This document shows, piece by piece, positions 28,283 through 39,752 of a DNA stretch of 64,000 nt. A program made the translations under genes and the position numbers. The stretch's first letter is position 1. Every line of letters begins with the position of its first letter. Under the pieces are notes generated by a model. The model searched no databases, was not told where the DNA came from, and saw only the letters and a list, made by a program, of their open reading frames with translations. The stretch comes from Paragordius varius (lineage: Eukaryota > Nematomorpha): contig OZ176054.1 of NCBI GenBank assembly GCA_964247055.1, forward strand, positions 4,092,001-4,156,000, written 5' to 3'.

Positions 28283-29327
28283 CAGAAGTAATATATAATT
28301 TTTCCTTTTAAACGCTTTTCAGGTTCATATTATTTTTTTTATATGTTAAATATTTTATAATCCATAATAAACTTCAAGTGACTCTATTTATATTTTTAAC
28401 AAAAACTATTATATATATATAACATTCTATATATATATATTTATTATTTAGCCGCTAATATGGTGCTAAACGAATCTCACATTGAAAAATCCAAGTATGT
28501 TTTTTTTATTTTAAATATTAATTTTTTATAATTTATAGTGCCATTGAAGATCAACTCAATCTAAACAATATGATACCGAATGATTTTTACAGAAAGTTTG
28601 TCATATTTTTATTTTAATATATTATTTCAATACAATAATAAAGGTATAATAGGTAGGGCGCCGGACTCTTACAGTGCGTGCCAGAGTTCCAACCCCGAAA
28701 CTACGCAATCTTCCATCATCACTGTCAGCCCTGGGCAGGCGAGTGTTAAAGCCTTCACAAGTCCGGATACAAAATAAGTTCTTACCCTTTAATAAAAAAG
28801 GAAAAAATAGACTCTAAACTATATATATAAATAATCAATTACTGTTGTACCTGATTAACTATAAATCATAGTATTTCTTCGTACTCTATAAGTAAAACCA
28901 CATTTTTGTATGTTTTATATTTTTCATAAAACACAACGAATTTTAGCCAATTCGTTATTGTGTTTTAAGGATTAACTTTTACCCTAGTGCTCCAGTAAAT
29001 TTTTTGTTTTGGTCTTCTCGGATGCCCCATTTTTGGATGCTAACTAACATTAGTTGTTAAATTATATTGTCTAATTTTATACAAATGTGATTCGTTAACG
29101 CTATCTAAAATTGCATATTAAGTTGTTTATACGGTTATATAATTAAAATCGCTATTCTGTATTGTTAGTAAATTTTTATTTATTAGTTAATTTTATCAAG
29201 TTCATTTTTTTCTCTTTGTATTAAAATAATTTCACCATTTTTTAATATTCATAGTGAAATGTTGGACAATCTGACGTCATTCGTGTACAACGCTAATTTA
29301 TCTTCTAATATCAGACAAGATTTGTAA
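9928..29327 (+). CDS. STAG: Cohesin subunit SA (STAG/SCC3)
   Basis: Known role: HEAT-repeat cohesin subunit that binds RAD21 and DNA and loads cohesin in the nucleus. Exons: 9928-9992, 10018-10051, 10079-10189, 10214-10387, 11374-11575, 16465-16690, 17307-17430, 17473-17571, 17824-17976, 18478-18630, 18875-18989, 19219-19328, 19704-19793, 19871-19960, 20430-20633, 20803-20898, 21176-21291, 21526-21802, 22767-22871, 23185-23376, 24136-24198, 24357-24625, 25022-25145, 25911-26124, 26404-26460, 27700-27831, 28452-28494, 28539-28595, 29255-29327. All phases agree; total about 1255 residues (human STAG1 1258). STAG domain: [15 protein letters not shown] to [13 protein letters not shown] (about 115-195); stromalin conservative domain: [14 protein letters not shown] to [16 protein letters not shown] (about 268-360), with the Trp of YLKYIGW and Phe of TNKFK that bind CTCF/RAD21-type ligands in STAG2. 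The C-terminal four exons are poorly conserved. Exon 24 has no AG acceptor. AATAAA at 29355. Confidence 0.95.
10388..11373. other. STAG intron 4, no recognised feature
   Basis: AT-rich intronic sequence with no coding frame or repeat structure that I can support. It contrasts with the three preceding introns of 24-27 nt. Confidence 0.5.
12600..13650 (-). mobile_element. Decayed LINE reverse transcriptase relic
   Basis: On the minus strand, scattered fragments match a LINE reverse transcriptase: [14 protein letters not shown] near 13545-13500 (the first catalytic Asp block) and [13 protein letters not shown] near 13305-13260 (the YADD block), followed downstream by weakly recognisable thumb and C-terminal sequence to about 12600. 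Many stops and frame changes show an old copy. It lies in STAG intron 5 and differs in family from the full-length LINE at 47-51 kb. Confidence 0.7.
13700..14165 (+). mobile_element. 5'-truncated relic of the PHD-finger LINE family
   Basis: Fragments in several frames match the C-terminus of the full-length LINE at 47240-50864: [21 protein letters not shown], then [20 protein letters not shown] and [13 protein letters not shown] pieces, ending in a short GATGATGATG tail at about 14145-14165. It carries only the last ~430 bp of the family, on the opposite strand to the full-length copy. Old insertion in STAG intron 5. Confidence 0.75.
14166..15045. other. STAG intron 5 segment, unrecognised
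   Basis: AT-rich sequence between the LINE relic and the second foldback element. The block ACCTAATGTGCGATGAAAAT near 14915-14940 recurs, inverted, near 41285-41310, so part of it is dispersed repeat. No gene seen. Confidence 0.4.
15046..16392. mobile_element. 1.35-kb foldback element with 21-bp minisatellite arms
   Basis: Inverted arms 15046-15450 and 15950-16392, outer tips ATATACCATTTCCCAGTC. The outer half of each arm is a minisatellite with a 21-bp unit (core GACTGGGAAAACGTTTCGAT): eight units in the left arm (about 15057-15225) and ten in the right (about 16177-16387). The inner halves are single-copy inverted sequence (e.g. AATGGTTCGCATTA). A 500-bp spacer holds a hAT-like MITE. It lies in STAG intron 5, just before exon 6. 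Because 21 is a multiple of three, the array stays open as a repeating DWENVSI peptide, which I regard as incidental. Confidence 0.8.
15596..15801. mobile_element. Possible hAT-like MITE
   Basis: Left end CAGGGGTTAACCACGCGGGC and right end (reverse complement) CGGGGGACTAAGGCGGCCTG are GC-rich islands in AT-rich DNA and resemble the CAGGGGTGGCCAACC-type ends of ZBED-like hAT elements. An inner pair GCGGGCCGCATTACTC and GTGGGCCGCAC supports it. No clear 8-bp target duplication. Confidence 0.4.
16996..17027. repeat. (TA)n microsatellites
   Basis: Uninterrupted TA runs of about 25-35 bp occur here and near 2113-2136, 28250-28280, 31532-31563 and 37313-37338, all in introns or intergenic DNA. Confidence 0.8.
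23566..23957. mobile_element. hAT-type MITE in STAG intron 20
   Basis: 392 bp with terminal inverted repeats CAGTGGCGTACCGAG and CTCGGTACGCCCCTG. Inside each end lies GGCGCCCGGGGCAT, so ends are extended GC-rich repeats. Flanking octamers AGTTTACC (23558-23565) and ATTTGACC (23958-23965) agree at six of eight bases, fitting a decayed 8-bp duplication as made by hAT transposases. No coding sequence. Confidence 0.75.
25610..25775 (-). mobile_element. LINE 3'-end fragment
   Basis: Minus-strand translation reads [18 protein letters not shown] then [15 protein letters not shown], the hallmark C-terminus (GRP..W...I..DL......A.DR..W) of RTE-like LINEs. Only about 55 residues remain. It lies in STAG intron 23, upstream of the exon that lacks an AG acceptor. 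Confidence 0.7.
27595..27660. other. Short hairpin in STAG intron 25
   Basis: CAAGCACCTGCT-GGGT-AGTAGGTGCTTG forms an 11-12 bp near-perfect stem with a four-base loop, GC-rich against AT-rich surroundings. It is too short for a typical miRNA precursor. It may be a fossil MITE end pair or an intronic structure; function unknown. Confidence 0.4.
28640..28845 (+). mobile_element. tRNA-derived SINE, copy 1
   Basis: The head GGTATAATAGGTAGGGCGCC matches a tRNA box A region and is followed at the right distance by GAGTTCCAACCCC, close to a box B. The body has CAGGCGAGTGTTAAAGCC and CACAAGTCCGG, and the tail AGACTCTAAACT then AT-rich DNA. A second, 5'-truncated copy lies at 51615-51746 on the other strand, showing that the unit is dispersed. 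It sits in STAG intron 28, between the last two exons. Confidence 0.75.
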
Positions 29328-30378
29328 ATTATTTGATTTTATAATATATATTTGAATAAATGTAGTAATGTGTTTATTTAAATAAATTACCATAGTTTGT
29401 TAAATTTGCGAAAAACTGTATCCCATATATTTGATATTTTATTTCGTCGTTTTAAACATTGTGTATCTAATATATGGTAAATCATATTTTGCTATATTTT
29501 GAAAGATTTTTTTTTAACCTAGTTTTAAATTAGGTTGTTAGCTTTGCCAAATTTTGGATAACTTGCAAATATATTAAGCCCTAATCGCCCAAAACTTTAA
29601 CTATTTTGCGCATAATATTGTGAGAATTAGGGATAAAGATGTAATTTGTTTTGACAATTTTAGGTTTTGGAAGAAAGTAAAACAAAGCTATAACACCATT
29701 ATTTTCCTTAAACATTCATGTTTATACTGATTGTATAAGTTGAACACAGGCCTTTTTATTATCAAATATGGATTGTAAAAAAATAATATTGAAAAAAACC
29801 TAAGAGTTTCGAACCGCAACAATTAACTGCTTGCCGATGTCCATTAAATTTACCCGTAAAGACTTTAATATATTTGTATAATTTAAAAATTATTTTTAAT
29901 CTGTAAGACAACGTTGGCAACCGGAAAAATAGCACTATTTTTTGAATTATCTAAAAAGCAAACTAAAAATGATTGCATCGAGCACATGACAAAACTTGAC
30001 TAGATTCTAACATCAAAATTAAAAAATATGTTGCTTTAAAATAATTTAACAAAATTTGTCGGATGATAATTTTATTTATGCTGTTAACGGTATCAAAAAA
30101 TATTTATTTTCTATATAATTTATTTTCGAGACTATATACGAAAAAAATTTGTTTGTTACCAGTTCTGATATAATTGTATACCCTTCTCATTAATACCCTT
30201 TACCTCTTTAATAATCTGTTAATAACAAGGGAAAAATCTTAAATCCATCTCAATTATAATTTACCCATGTTATGTAGCTTGATGCTGATGATGGCCACAC
30301 TAAAGAAAACCAAATCCAACCGCGTTAAAAATCGAAACCTGAACACTTATAATAAAAAAATAAAGGTGTAATATATAT
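29328..30378. other. STAG 3' flank and intergenic DNA
   Basis: AATAAA at 29355-29360 is a likely STAG polyadenylation signal. Beyond it I see only AT-rich sequence up to the mariner end. Confidence 0.5.
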
Positions 30379-31528
30379 ACCAGGTGTAGTTATAAGTTAT
30401 AACCAGTTTAACCAAGTGAAGACGTCACCGAAAAGTACTCAAATAGGTTTTACAGACCCCATTTCGCTCATTATATTAGACTACAAACTCACAATTTGAG
30501 TGCGCCAAAAGGATCTGTTTTGTGTTTATCATTTGATAAGTGTCGAATTTTGTGCCTGAAGAACAATTGGGGCATCCATTGCCATCAGCAGAAAAGGCTG
30601 TTGACTGTCATTCGCTGGTAGAAACATATGGTGACAATGCTCCATCGATTAAAACTGTTGAACAATGTTTCAAAAACGTATGTGTTTACAATGAGAAAGA
30701 AAGCGCTCACAACTGCAAGACGATAAAGCATAAAAGCTAATGATGGATTACCCAATTCTAACTCAACGGTAATTGGTAGAAACATCACATGTAGTACAAA
30801 AATAATCGATAGATACCTACCAGCAATGGGAAAGATTAATAAATTCGGGAAATAAGTCGAACACAATTTGAATAAACATGTAAGCGTAAATCGCAAAGTG
30901 TGAAATTCTGCCTCATTGTCACGAAAAGAAAGCATGCATTGAATCGGGACGGGTGATGAGAAAAAGCTTTAAATCCAAAATAAATCGTAACTTTCACCTT
31001 GCCCAGCCTGTCCGACATAATTGATGCCAAATCGTTTCAGCAAGAAGACCGTACTATGTGAAATTTAAGACCAGGACGATATTGTATAATGAACTTTTGA
31101 AAATCGGGGAAACCGTTAATGCACATGTCTATCGCCAAAAAATGACTAATTTAAAGTATGCATTAATCGAAAAACGACCGGATTTGGCCAGAATGTAGGG
31201 CAAAGAGATTTTGCTTCATGTCAGTGCTCCGTCTTTTACAGCAAAGTTAGTGAAAAACACCTAGAAATTGCCTCGATAAGAAATTCTTTCGCAACCGCTG
31301 AACTGACCTGGAACTATCGGACTAATACAACTTTGCATCAATAAGGCTAAAGCTAGACTTTAATAGTTTTGAAGACTGTGGAAAATAGCTTTTTGAACGA
31401 TTTTTTACAAAAAACACTCAGTCTCTTTGTCACGGCATTATATTACCGAAATGAATGTGTAGAATATTTTGGATAAAATAAGTAATTAATTTCCTTTCAA
31501 AGATACAAGGCTTATGAAAACACCAAGT
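30379..31528 (+). mobile_element. Decayed mariner transposon
   Basis: Plus-strand fragments match mariner transposase: the N-terminal LVETYGDNAPSIKTV, then in a later frame a block like RRPYYVKFKTRTILYNELLK and IEKRPDLARM before the normally conserved Asp block (LHVSAPSFTAKLVK in place of LHHDNARPHVA). Several stops and frame changes show it is dead. Imperfect ends ACCAGGTGTAGTTATAAG and (reverse complement) ACTTGGTGTTTTCATAAG flank about 1.15 kb, next to TA-rich DNA. Confidence 0.75.
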
Positions 31529-31530
31529 GC

Positions 31531-31567
<37 letters not shown>

Positions 31568-32446
31568 TCTATATCGTAAAACAAATTAATAATAAATTTA
31601 ATAATTTGTAATATGGCTTTAAGGCAAGGTAATTTTTGATTATTTAAGTTATAAATTAAAGTGCAACGTTTGTATTATTTATTGTCATGTTTGTACCCGT
31701 CCATTATAGAAAAATTCTCTTGAAATAAAGGCGAAAGCTGTGATTACGCACTGAAAATTTACTGCCATATTTTGACATCAAAAAGTGTTTTTCCCGAAAA
31801 ATGGATATTTTTCTTATAAATTTAAGTTACAACGAATTGTTGAAACGTTTCATTTTATTTTAAGGCATGATGCAAACGGTATAAAACCGCTCTAAAATAA
31901 AAACACCTTTTCTAGATAATTCAATGATGCTCAACATTTCTATAAGCTCAGAATATTGATGAAATTCATTCTTTTTCAGATTTATTTATTGTATTTTTTT
32001 TCAATAAAAGTAAAAAGACGAACCTTAAAAGGAATGGCGAATACCAGATTTTTGATTTAAAAACTGCGCATTAAAACGGATATAAAAAAGAGTTTAAATA
32101 AAACAAGCATTTTATTTTAATAAATCATTTATCAAAATATTTATATATATTTTTAAACATGTAGTTTTAGCATAGTATTTATCTGCAAAAAACTCATTCT
32201 TTGAATTAAAATCAAAAGAAGGTTAGAATGGCTGGATGCTTGAAAACATAACTTATTAAAATCTCATATTATAGAAATATATTTGTAAAATATTTAGTCA
32301 CCATGCAGGAAAGAGAAAAATATAGTGATCAATTACCAACAATATAGAGTTTCTAACTATTCTAATTTATGCTTGAGTTGAACCCGATGTCGCAATCATC
32401 GCATAACCCTTAACATCATCATGAATCCATCATATCGTTGTTTCGT
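31529..32446. other. Intergenic spacer with (TA)n and dispersed repeat
   Basis: Starts with a TA microsatellite (31532-31563). The segment around 31860-31960 (AACGGTATAAAACCG, then TTCTAG.....GATGCTCAACAT) resembles 41030-41100, so it belongs to a dispersed repeat. No gene seen before the alpha2/delta start. Confidence 0.4.
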
Positions 32447-35400
32447 ATGATCGTCATATTGATTTTTTTAACTATCTTAGGTAATGTAAATAATCAAAAA
32501 ATTAAGCCATTGAAGTTTTTACTCTTTAATTTTATAGAGTTCAAGAATGGGCCGAAAATTTTGGAGCAGAGTTGTATAAATTTTTCAATCAAATTTCTTA
32601 CATGGATAAAATTACAGAAGTAATATTAAATTTAATTTAGAATTTTAAAAATACGGGCGCCTATCTTGTGAAATTAAACGGTACGGATATTGTGGAAAAA
32701 ATGGCCTTTCAAATTGAAAATATGTTGCAATTAAAGGTTGAGTCCGTTAAAGTTTACAATATATTTATCATTTAAAGAGATTGGTTGATACGGCTGAAGA
32801 GGCATTTAAGGAGCATCCATTTAATAAAAACATTAATGTAAGGTAAAATCTTTATTTAGATTTCTTATTACAATGCCAAAGATATTGTTTCTATCGATGA
32901 TGTGCAAGAATCGGATAATTCAAAAAAATCTATGATTTTCAAACCTCATGAACAATTTGATAATATTCCGGTTAATTTAACGTACAGTACCATACATGTC
33001 CCCACAAATGTGTATAATAGGGGTATAATTAATTATTAATAATAATAATAGATATCCAAGTTTTGAATGATATCCTTTGGTCAGAAAAATTAAACAGGGT
33101 TTTCATCAATAACTACGAGTTAGATAGGACTTTAATGTGGCAATATTTTGGAAGTGAAACTGGATTTTTTAGATTGTATCCTGGTATAATTATATTTTTT
33201 TATATCAGGCATTAAATGGGAATTGGATAAGTCAAACATTGATTTGTATGACTGTCGCGTCAAGGATTGGTAAAAATTTTTATTCTATAAATCTATAAAA
33301 ATGGCAATAATAGCGATTTTTATGATCAAAAAAATTAAATTGTTCAGAAATTTTTAAATGCAATGTCAGAAATATTTCTTTAAAATTTTTATGCTGATAC
33401 ATAGTTTTAATTATAAAAACTTATACCAATCATAAAACGACTCAATTATAGAATAATGATTTTTCTGCTTTGAACAAACCACCGTTACTTAAAAATATGT
33501 GAACCAGTTTTTGTAAAAATAATAATTACATGGTTGTCAACGTCATAGTTAATATAATTATATATATATTAAACACTACGATAGGGATATGATTAATTAT
33601 ATGAAAATTTTCAATTTAGGCGATTTTAAAGGATTTGTGTTTTCGACCTAATATTCAAAAAGTATAATAAAATGATAGCTACCTCTTTCCCTATATTTAA
33701 TTGACAAATATAAAAATCTAAAATATATTAAAATCAAAATACATCAAATATGAAATTTATTTGCCGTTTATTTGTTGATTATTTATTTGTATATATATAT
33801 ATATAAATATATCCTCATTACTGTCGGAACCGGAATCTCTTTTAGTTCCTTTATACACAAAAATTTTACTGAAAAACAATTTTTAAACGGTTCCTCCATT
33901 ATTTCTGTTGAAAAAATGGTACTAGTTCCATTTGTTAAAAAAGATCCAATTTTTGTTGGTATTCTATTTCATTTTTTTGAATAAATATCTAAAAAATTAA
34001 CAAATAAATTGTTGAGCATAATCCAAACGTTTGAAATAGGAAAATTGAGATAATACAAAATGCTAAGATATGCATAATTGATTTTAAAAAAATAAAATAA
34101 AAGACCAAAAATATATTTTGTAAACCTAGCGGTTTCGGTTTCAATCCCCAGGTGATAACTTCAATCCGATAACACGCATTTGTTTTAACTTTGAATATAT
34201 TAAGCAGTATATTTCCAATTATCACAACTTTTATCACACATCCAAATGTCTGATTTTACTCTCGTTAATATTGCATATTTTGTAATGAAAAGCAAAAATA
34301 TAAATTTTATAAACTAAATCAATGCAATGTTTTTAACTGATAACCATATTAATTAGGTATATTCAAGCAGCCACCTCACCCAAAGACTTAATTATCCTGA
34401 TTGATGGTTCTGGAAGTATGACGGGTCTAAGGATCGAAATCGCTAAATTAACCGTAGAAACTATTATGAATACGTTGAGTGATGACGATTTCTTTAACGT
34501 TGTCCTATTCACGGGTGAAACGATATTTGTCGAAAATTGTTTTAATGAAACACTCGTCCAGGGCAATGAAGACAATAAAAATGTATGTTTTAATCTATTT
34601 GTAAATCGAGGGCAAACCTAAATTTTTTTTTGATAATCTATCACTATACATATAAATTATACCAAAAAACCTTGCATTACCTAATTAGGGCATTTTAAAT
34701 TATAAATTGATTATGGTTAAATAGTAATTATATATTTTTATTTTACAGATAGAAATCGGCAGTATAGCCAAATATTTAACAAATCTCTTAAAATTGAAAA
34801 ATTGTTTAGATCTCCTTTTTCATGATTTTTAGCAAAATAATCTTATTTGCTATTTACCTAATTACATTTTATAAATACTAGTTAATTAAAGATAAATTGG
34901 ATTCAATTTACACGAAAGAAATTGCAAGATTTGACATTGCCTTACAAAAATCATTTGAACTTTTGACTCAGGTATGAGGTTTTACATAAACTTTTAGATT
35001 AGAAAGTCGGATAAAGGATCACACTGTAATCAAGCTATAATGATAGTTACCGACGGGGCACCAAATAATTTTGATGAGTTATTCAAAAAATATAACCCTG
35101 AAAAACGAGTTGATTGATATTTAATTTTATATAAAAGGTCCGAATTTTTACCTACCTTATTGGGAGAGAAGCGGCCGATACCAATGGGTATTTGAAGCAT
35201 ATGTCATGTAACAATAAAGGTTTTTTCAATATAAATTTTCGTAAAATAATTGCTAAAAATGATTGATAGATCAAATAATATGTGTGACAAATTTTTTTTT
35301 AATAAAATAGGATTTTATGCCCATATCGCTACACTTGCTGATGTTCAAGAAAATGTACAGGTTCGATCATAGTTAATTTGCTAGGAATATATTAAAGTTA

Positions 35401-38400
35401 TTAGTCGTCCTATGGTCATTGAACAAGAGCATGTTACAATTTGGACAGGAATATATCATACGAAAGCGGATCCAAAAACTAGAAATTGGTTAAATTTATT
35501 AGAATCCGAATCCGAAAATGATATGGATGTAAGCAATTTATTGTACTCTTTGCTCTTTAGTCAACATTTGTTTTTTTAAATAAATTCGAATTTCTGCTTT
35601 AAATTATTTTTCTTTTAACTGCTAGTCCGATTTAAAATTTATATTATTATGGAGAATCAGTAATTTTAATTGGGAAAATTTTGTATTTAAGTCTAAATTT
35701 AAAATATTGTTTCAAGCATTCAATTCAATTTATCCTGGCATTTTAATTATATATATCTTTAGACTATCCGATTAATGACATCAGTGGCTCAGCCAGTGTT
35801 TGATCGAAAAAATGCAACGTTGGGTGAAGGAAATTTGCTTGGTGTAATGGGGACTGATGTTCCTATTGAAGAAATTATCAAACTTACCCCACAATATAAG
35901 GTTATGACTGAGTTTTTAGTAGCCAGAATCTATTAAACTTTTTTTGTTTAACCCTTTTTTCTTTCTTTTAATGCATAAATACTTTTTTGTGCCATAAATA
36001 AAATAAATCTCATTCATTTATATTTTTTCTGCTTAAATTATATGGTATTTAAAATTAATTAGTTGAAAAACTATTAAAAAAATAACTACTGAAATCGTTC
36101 ATAGTTTTATACTTGAACCATTTAAAATAGAAGTTTTTTTCATAATATATATATATCAATATAATTGCTTATTTTTTTTGTTGATTGAGTGCGTGACGCA
36201 AACGTTTTTATGCTGAAAAAGTAGAAGATATTTGAATTTAAAATATTAATTTTTTGTAAAATTTTTTGTGTCCCGTGTTCTTCACAAATGAAAATGGTAA
36301 AAATGGAAACTTTTGGCGTTCGATATTAAACTTTTTATAAAAGAATTATTTATATTTTAAAATTTTTCGCATATATAGTTAGGTGCTAATGGTTATCCAT
36401 TTGCCATCACAAACAATGGTTATATATTGTTTCATCCGGACCTTAGACCCATGTATGGGAAACAGACTAAACCTAATTATAACAGTATTGATTTGGCTGA
36501 AGTTGAATTCTCCGATCAAGAAAATCCGACGGGAAAAAATTATGTAATGAAATTGCGTAAAGATATGATTGATCAAAAATCTGGTAATTGTACCATGGTA
36601 GTTAAAATGGCTTACGATTCTATGGTATATTTTGCATTAATATTTATTTTCTTGAAATCGTTTTTAATTATAATAATGTAATGTTTTTGAAATCTAAATT
36701 ATGCTACAATTTATTTGTTCACTTTTAATGCAAAAAAATAAATAATATAAATTAATGTTGCCATGTTTTGGGGTATTTGACTACGTACAAAGTATTATTT
36801 TATGTTATAAACAATTTTTACCTTGCTTATTGTTTATTAACCATTTTTTACGATATATTTGTTTTATATCTCACATTTATACTGTATAAAATTTATATAT
36901 TATTGTGCTAGCGACGAGTTTATGTACGAAGGAATTATTATTATTACATAACCTTGCAAAGGACACCATTTAGTTTGGGCATATCCATCCCCGAAAATGG
37001 TTTTTTACTTGTATTTTTATATTAAAGGCTTGTATACCGTTAAAAGTCGATTAAATATTGCCGATTTCGATTTGCGTGATTTATCTGGTACGGGGTGGAA
37101 AGTTATACCAGATTGGGTTTATTGTCGACTACCAAACGAAGAGAATAAATTGAATGATCCTGAACGAATGATTAAATATATTAAGTTAGCAATTGCTGCA
37201 CAAAAAACAGCTAAAGAAAAGTTCCAAGATGAATTCCGATTGTTTACTGAAAATTGTATGTTACACACCTCTATTTTATCATTTTTTATGTTTCCTCATG
37301 CAATATAATGCAATATATATATATATATATATATATATGTAAATGAAAATAGGCGATGCAGAGTTAATATCTAGTTTTGCATTTGATGCCAAAACAACTT
37401 CGACCGTAGTATCAGATTGGGAAAGTCAAAAAGATTATGCAATCCTTAATGGTGTAGTATCAATATTTTTGGGAACTCGCTCTGGGTTAACCCGTTTTCT
37501 CCACATCAATGCTAAAAGTTTACATATTTATATACTTATTCAATATTAGATATATTTTTATGGCAAATTAAAAACTACCTTTTTCGAATAGATTCTAACA
37601 GCACATACCCGCCTGATAATTACATAGACAAGCATATAAAAACTTTAGAAGAATTATATTACAAACGAGCCGATGATTCTGGATCAGGCATTCTCGTTAT
37701 ATCTGTGGATCACAATAATTACCCCGATAACACCTTTGCAAAAGTTTATTTGCCAGAGGATATTAAAGGTTTTATTCAACAATCACATAAATAATTTCTC
37801 TAAAGTTCCCAATTAATATCCATTTTTACTGATTTTACATCATTTTTTTATAATCACCAAATTTCTTTTTTAGATTTAGATGAAGTTACATCTATTAATG
37901 TTACCGGATTCATATCCTCAGATAGTGCAACGCCACTGAATCCTATGGAAGTATTTATTTAAAATATGAAAATTTTTTAATATGGCCAATGGGCGTTTTA
38001 TATTTATGAATGCTCGATAATTTACGACAAATTACAATATATATTGATTATATCTTTTCTAACTAAACAGGATATGATAATTGGCCAAGAAGACACTAAG
38101 TTTTCTAATGCATCAAGCTATGAGAATATGTTTATAACTACCAGTTCAGCAATAGTTATAACTAATCCGAATAACGAAGCAAAAGCAACTACGGCTGTCA
38201 TTGGGGCCCGAATCAAATTGGAGAGTCTTGCGAATTTGTTTTACAAAACTTCTACCGTCGATTGCTTTCAAAATGGCACTATATGTTATTTATTGGATGA
38301 ACATGCTTATGTTATACTAACTTCCAAAATGGATCCCAGACATGTTGGAAAATTTTTTGGTCAAATTGATGGCCGTATTATGTTAACTTTGGCCGATCAT

Positions 38401-39445
38401 GTTTATAAGAGGTATTCAGTGAATTTTAATTTGATTTTTTAGGATAGAATTATTCGATTTCCAAGCCATGTGTGAATCCAAAGTCTCCCTATTTAGCTCT
38501 GCATTTCTCAACAGCAAAGTTATAGCTTTTATTATGCAACGTTTGTTGTTTGCAATAAAATTGCTTTTCGCATTTATACAAGAATCTCCATTTAAGCCTT
38601 TTGCCGTTATATCTACTTACTTTGTGAAGACTGAGGCCAAGCTTTTTTCGAATGTTACATCTTCCTTCTTTAGTCGTCTATATAAATCCTCTATCAAAAG
38701 TGATGATGTGGAAAATCCTTATGACATTAAAACATTCAAAGCTCCACATCATTGCCAAAAACGTTTTCATCTTTTTAAATTAAATCGGGATTTGCTTGCA
38801 AATGAGGTATTTTTAGCATTATAATTTATCGCTAATAGCAATTGTTTTTTCATTGATAATACACTTTCTTTCATATAATAGGGTCCGGTTTCCTTAATTG
38901 CTAATTGTGGAGGCACTGCAGCATTTTCCGATGCATCTGGGCTGTATGAAAAACTAAGATTCTGTGGTAAACCATTTACTGTTAGCCTTGTTTCGCACAC
39001 TAACCTAGTATTGGTGGTTGCGCGAAAGGCACATTCTGGTCTCTTTGATTCCGATGACAATAACAAGGATATGGAACAAACGGCGGCATCAGATGAATAC
39101 TCGAAAATCAAGTACATTTGTTCGCTGTGTGACGACTTAAATTTCAATTATCAGCCTCGGAGTGTTTCTCTTACACATAGAGAAGTGTCCGATGAAAATG
39201 ATTCCCCCGAATCATCTTACGTCCCTCCAACATTGTTTGAAGATAATGCCCAAGTAACTCCTCAACCAGTTACACCAAAAAATAAGTGCTTTCGCTTAAA
39301 AAAAGATGTGTATCGCTATAGACCAACAACTTGTTACTCCTTCAATAAATTTGAGAATTCGACCATATGTGGGTCAGCTTATATCATTAAAAACCATGTA
39401 ACATTCATGTTATTTTCCTTTGTATGTTGTTTATTAATGTTATAA
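32447..39445 (+). CDS. CACNA2D: Voltage-gated calcium channel alpha2/delta subunit
   Basis: Known role: secreted, membrane-anchored subunit that traffics CaV channels. Exons: 32447-32514, 32538-32619, 32641-32751, 32778-32837, 32860-33022, 33052-33183, 33209-33269, 34357-34582, 34882-34971, 34998-35108, 35138-35219, 35311-35360, 35385-35528, 35763-35900, 36379-36624, 36911-36999, 37028-37255, 37353-37517, 37592-37768, 37874-37950, 38071-38411, 38443-38806, 38882-39445; about 1255 residues. Signal peptide [27 protein letters not shown] domain with intact [16 protein letters not shown] (about 240) and VTDGAPN; Cache part [12 protein letters not shown] and [13 protein letters not shown]; Cys-rich delta part; hydrophobic C-terminus ([12 protein letters not shown]) fitting a GPI or membrane anchor. 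Eleven introns are 21-31 nt. In exon 16 a GGG run near 36959-36962 puts the two halves one base out of frame. AATAAA at 39529. Confidence 0.94.
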
Positions 39446-39752
39446 AGTGCAATCATTTACATTAATGCAAATCAATGTGATAATACCTTTATTAGAAAAT
39501 TTATTGTATATAGTGTCGCTAGCTTTGTAATAAATTATTATAACAACTTTACGTTATTTTGTACCCTGTGCTATATAAAACAATATATTTATCTATTTTA
39601 CACGATATTATGGGTGCGTTAAAATAATTTTAATGTATCTGCCATTAAAACAACTAACATTTATAAAAATTTATTTTATTTTGACCAATAAATATATTGA
39701 AATTGAACAATTGTCTGCTTTGAAAATGCATTTCCAAATTTAATTTTGACAC

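Noticed and set aside
34749-34830. Possible extra alpha2/delta exon after a TTTTACAG acceptor
   Set aside because: The flanking exons 34357-34582 and 34882-34971 already join in phase and match the family without it; the segment soon meets a stop.
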